DNA of 64,000 bases from Celerinatantimonas diazotrophica (GTDB lineage Bacteria > Pseudomonadota > Gammaproteobacteria > Enterobacterales > Celerinatantimonadaceae): assembly GCF_004339545.1 (NCBI RefSeq), contig NZ_SMGD01000011.1, forward strand, positions 372,001 through 436,000. The letters run 5' to 3'. A program made the translations under genes and the position numbers. Shown here one piece after another: positions 61,725 to 64,000 of this stretch. The notes under the pieces were generated by a model. The model saw only the letters and a program-made list of their open reading frames with translations. It ran no database searches and was not told the origin of the DNA. How positions within the stretch are numbered: position 1 is the first letter of the stretch; every line of letters begins with the position of its first letter.

Positions 61725-62729
61725 CTAACGCCAACGAAATCGCCAGGCTCCAAGCCCTAAACACACCACCGTAAATACCGCTACATAAGCAAGCCCCAGC
61801 CAATCGCTGGCTGACATGGTTCCAAAAAGCATCTGCTGGCGGGCACTATGAATAACCTGAGTTAACGGCAATAGATCCGCAACATATTTTAACCAGTGCG
61901 GAGCCCCTTCCAGAGAAAACCAAACTTGTGAAAGGAACATCATTGGCCACGAGATTAGATTCACCAGTCCAGCGGTTAACTCTTCACTTTTTGAGCGACT
62001 GGCGAGCAACAATCCTAAACTAATCATGGATGTTGCACCTAACATAAATATAACAAATAACACCAACACACTACCACGCATCGTCAAATGCAGAAACAGT
62101 GTGGCGCAGATAAACAAGATCACGGTAATGGCCATAATCAGCACCAATCGTGAACAAACTTGGGCTAGCAAAAACTCAATCGGGCGAACCGGGGTCGCGC
62201 TCAGTCGTTTTAACACCCCGTTTTTGCGATACCGAACAATGGCATATCCTACGCCCCACAAACCGCTAAACATAACGTTCATCCCCAACACTCCGGGCAA
62301 AAACCAGTCGACATAGCGAATAGGCCTAGATGAAAGTTTAGCTGTCGTTAGCGGCACTTTAACCACGCCTTCCAATACTTTTTCGGCCATTACACTTTTA
62401 GGGGATTTAGGGTTTACCCAATATCGGTTATGGCTTGGATCCACAACCAAGTCCAACTGATGACGCGCCAAATGTTTTTCGGCTTGCTTCTGGTCGGTAT
62501 AATGATCAAAACTCAGATAAGGGGTGTTCCACAGAGGCTGCCATTGGCTTTGTTGCTGCCACTTGCCTACCACACCAATCTGATATTGCACCTTGCCTTG
62601 ACCAGAGAAAAACACAGAAAACCCCACCAGTAATGCCAATGGGAAAAATATATTCCAAATAAGAGAGCTGCGATCACGAATGGACTCGAGATTACGAGCC
62701 TGAAAAAGCGCCCAAATTCTATTGAACAT
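61725..62729 (-). CDS. ABC-2 type exporter permease
   Basis: A 334-residue membrane protein of the ABC-2 class (DrrB/NodJ/YhhJ-like). One N-terminal helix (SLIWNIFFPLALLVGFSVFF), then a large extracytoplasmic domain (about 45-140), then five helices with LPGVLGMNVMFSGLWGVGYAI and KNGVLKRLSATPVRPIEFLLAQV, the typical coupling region. Follows its ATPase gene with 1 bp gap and GAGGAGC ribosome binding site. Substrate is unknown; drug or lipid export is typical of the family. Confidence 0.9.
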   Translation of the reverse strand: MFNRIWALFQARNLESIRDRSSLIWNIFFPLALLVGFSVFFSGQGKVQYQIGVVGKWQQQSQWQPLWNTPYLSFDHYTDQKQAEKHLARHQLDLVVDPSHNRYWVNPKSPKSVMAEKVLEGVVKVPLTTAKLSSRPIRYVDWFLPGVLGMNVMFSGLWGVGYAIVRYRKNGVLKRLSATPVRPIEFLLAQVCSRLVLIMAITVILFICATLFLHLTMRGSVLVLFVIFMLGATSMISLGLLLASRSKSEELTAGLVNLISWPMMFLSQVWFSLEGAPHWLKYVADLLPLTQVIHSARQQMLFGTMSASDWLGLAYVAVFTVVCLGLGAWRFRWR

Positions 62730-62730
62730 A

Positions 62731-63612
62731 CTAGCTCCTCAATGAACGCCCAGTAAGATTTAAAAACAGATCATCTAGATTAGGACGCTGGATTTGAATA
62801 TCCCCCAATTGCAAACCGGCTTGTTGCAACTGCTCAATTTGAGCCTTAACATTATTGCTCTTCCAGCGACACCAACCATATTGGTGCTCACAACCAATCC
62901 CAAGCGTATCCAATAACGGCTCATAGTCAGCACTCACACTGAGATAAATCCCCGGAATATGTTGATCCAATAGGTTTTGCGGTGTATCTCGCGCAATAAG
63001 TTGGCCTTGATCGACGATGCCAATTTCATCGCACAGATAATGGGCTTCATCCATGTAGTGAGTCGTCAATAACACCGTCTTACCCGATGCTTTTATTTGC
63101 TCAACTAGCTTCCAGAAATTAAGCCGAGCCTGAGGATCAAGCCCCGTTGTTGGTTCATCTAAAAAAAGGAGTTGTGGATCATTAATCAAGGCAATCGCTA
63201 GCAGCAATCGCTGGCGCTGACCACCTGAGAGTTTATGGGTGTCTTGCTCAGCAAGTTCATCGAGCTGACAACGCTGCAACAGTTCTCGTTCTGGTAGCGG
63301 TGATTCATACAAACGAGAGAATAATTTCAAGGTTTCCAATACATTTAAACGCTCTTGCAACGCAGTATTTTGAAACTGAATACCAATCAGTTGACGAAAA
63401 GTGGATGAGCGAGGCTTACCATGAAACAAAATCTCACCTTCATCTGGAGCTAAAACTCCTTCAAGCATTTCAATGGTCGTCGTTTTACCGGCTCCATTTG
63501 GCCCGAGCAGGCCAAAACACTGGCCCCCTTTCAGCGAAAAACTGATCCCATCAACCGCGACCTTGTTGTCAAAGCGTTTAGTTAACCGCCGTACCTGTAA
63601 AATATCTACCAT
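62731..63612 (-). CDS. ABC-2 exporter ATPase
   Basis: A 293-residue ATPase (DrrA/CcmA-like). The ATG at 63612 (MVDILQVRRLTKRF) is chosen for the upstream AAGGGACG. Walker A GPNGAGKTTTIEML, Q-loop IGIQFQNTALQERL, signature KLSGGQRQRLLLAIAL, Walker B LLFLDEPTTGLDPQ and His TTHYMDEA. The C-terminal part ends NLDDLFLNLTGRSLR, a common ending for this group. Upstream is the convergently spaced fklB terminator. Confidence 0.93.
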   Translation of the reverse strand: MVDILQVRRLTKRFDNKVAVDGISFSLKGGQCFGLLGPNGAGKTTTIEMLEGVLAPDEGEILFHGKPRSSTFRQLIGIQFQNTALQERLNVLETLKLFSRLYESPLPERELLQRCQLDELAEQDTHKLSGGQRQRLLLAIALINDPQLLFLDEPTTGLDPQARLNFWKLVEQIKASGKTVLLTTHYMDEAHYLCDEIGIVDQGQLIARDTPQNLLDQHIPGIYLSVSADYEPLLDTLGIGCEHQYGWCRWKSNNVKAQIEQLQQAGLQLGDIQIQRPNLDDLFLNLTGRSLRS

Positions 63613-63705
63613 AACGTCCCTTTGCCGAATCACCCGTGTGAGCATACCAAAACTCAGAGTAATGTGCGCGCAAAGGCTGATTCTCCATTTTCTTTACCCA
63701 TAAAA

Positions 63706-63730
63706 AAGCCGCCCTGACAAGAGGCGGCTT
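63706..63730 (-). terminator. Intrinsic terminator of fklB
   Basis: On the minus strand AAGCCGCC-TCTTGTCAG-GGCGGCTT followed by TTTTATG: an 8-bp stem with T run, 17 bp after the stop. Confidence 0.85.
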
Positions 63731-63746
63731 TCAAAGCGAGGTGGGA

Positions 63747-64000
63747 TTACATCACACCTAACAATTCAACTTCAAATACCAGTGCCGAATAAGGTGCAAT
63801 CGCAGCGCCTGCCCCCTGAGAACCATAAGCCAGTTCCTGCGGAATATACAGTTTCCATTTGTCACCGACTTTCATATTCTGCAGTGCTTCAGTCCAACCT
63901 TTAATCACGCCATTAACTGGGAACTCAATCGGTTCACCACGTTGCACTGAACTGTCAAATACTGAGCCATCCACCAGAGTCCCGTGATAATGAACACGAA
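63747..64000 (-). CDS. fklB: FKBP-type peptidyl-prolyl isomerase, 5' end cut by window
   Basis: The C-terminal 83 codons of an FKBP-type prolyl isomerase; the frame runs through the window edge. Visible from the edge: [55 protein letters not shown] and [10 protein letters not shown]. These contain the FKBP active-site residues (Tyr, Phe-Asp, Val-Ile-Trp, Tyr). The pattern is close to FklB (FKBP22), but FkpA cannot be ruled out without the N-terminus. Confidence 0.9.
   Translation of the reverse strand, partial: RVHYHGTLVDGSVFDSSVQRGEPIEFPVNGVIKGWTEALQNMKVGDKWKLYIPQELAYGSQGAGAAIAPYSALVFEVELLGVM

Overview
The window is 64 kb of chromosomal DNA from a gammaproteobacterium. Almost every gene is a conserved housekeeping gene, and gene order matches known enterobacterial, Vibrio and Alteromonadales blocks: rlmN-pilF-rodZ-ispG-hisS-yfgM-bamB-der; gltX next to a tRNA-Val array; ligA-zipA; cysZ-cysK-ptsH-ptsI-crr; greA; rlmE-ftsH-folP-glmM-secG-tRNA-Leu-tRNA-fMet-rimP-nusA-infB-rbfA-truB-rpsO-pnp; carAB; dapB; fklB. 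A classical SMC gene sits beside zipA, where enterobacteria, which use MukB, have none. Together with PilF, the VC2662-family and DUF2878/DUF3833 genes and moderate GC, this points to a marine-type order (Alteromonadales or Vibrionales, possibly a Celerinatantimonas-like genus). The placement is inferred from gene content only.

Layout. 1-8.9 kb, minus strand: ribosome GTPase, outer-membrane assembly lipoprotein, histidyl-tRNA synthetase, isoprenoid synthesis, cell shape, pilus pilotin, rRNA/tRNA methylase. 9-11.9 kb: VC2662-family exported protein, gltX, four tandem tRNA-Val. 11.9-16.2 kb is the first accessory stretch: a reduced DUF2878/chalcone-isomerase-like/DUF3833 cluster, a 265-bp MITE-like element, an NfsA-type nitroreductase, a coding-like remnant and a CynX/NimT-type MFS exporter. 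16.4-22.8 kb: DNA ligase, ZipA and SMC. 22.9-27.8 kb: sulfate uptake, cysteine synthase and the general PTS proteins. 28-31 kb: a membrane protein of unknown substrate, then convergent Braun lipoprotein and L,D-transpeptidase genes. 31-48.4 kb: the pnp-to-greA transcription, translation and envelope block. 48.5-52.9 kb: carAB, with an ARG-box-like palindrome in the promoter. 53.5-60.7 kb is the second accessory stretch: a DAACS symporter and a complete five-gene peptide-type ABC importer. 60.8-64 kb: dapB, a two-gene ABC-2 exporter, and a partial fklB.

Many operon ends carry clear stem-loop terminators. Promoters with recognisable -35/-10 elements were found for the tRNA-Val array, carAB and the ABC importer.

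I found no convincing undescribed multi-gene system. The best leads are the nested-hairpin MITE, the A-B-A-B tRNA-Val array with compensatory changes, the opposite-strand gene that splits rpsO from pnp, the Lpp/L,D-transpeptidase pair, the palindrome at the ABC importer promoter and the small orphan reading frame at 14.9-15.1 kb.
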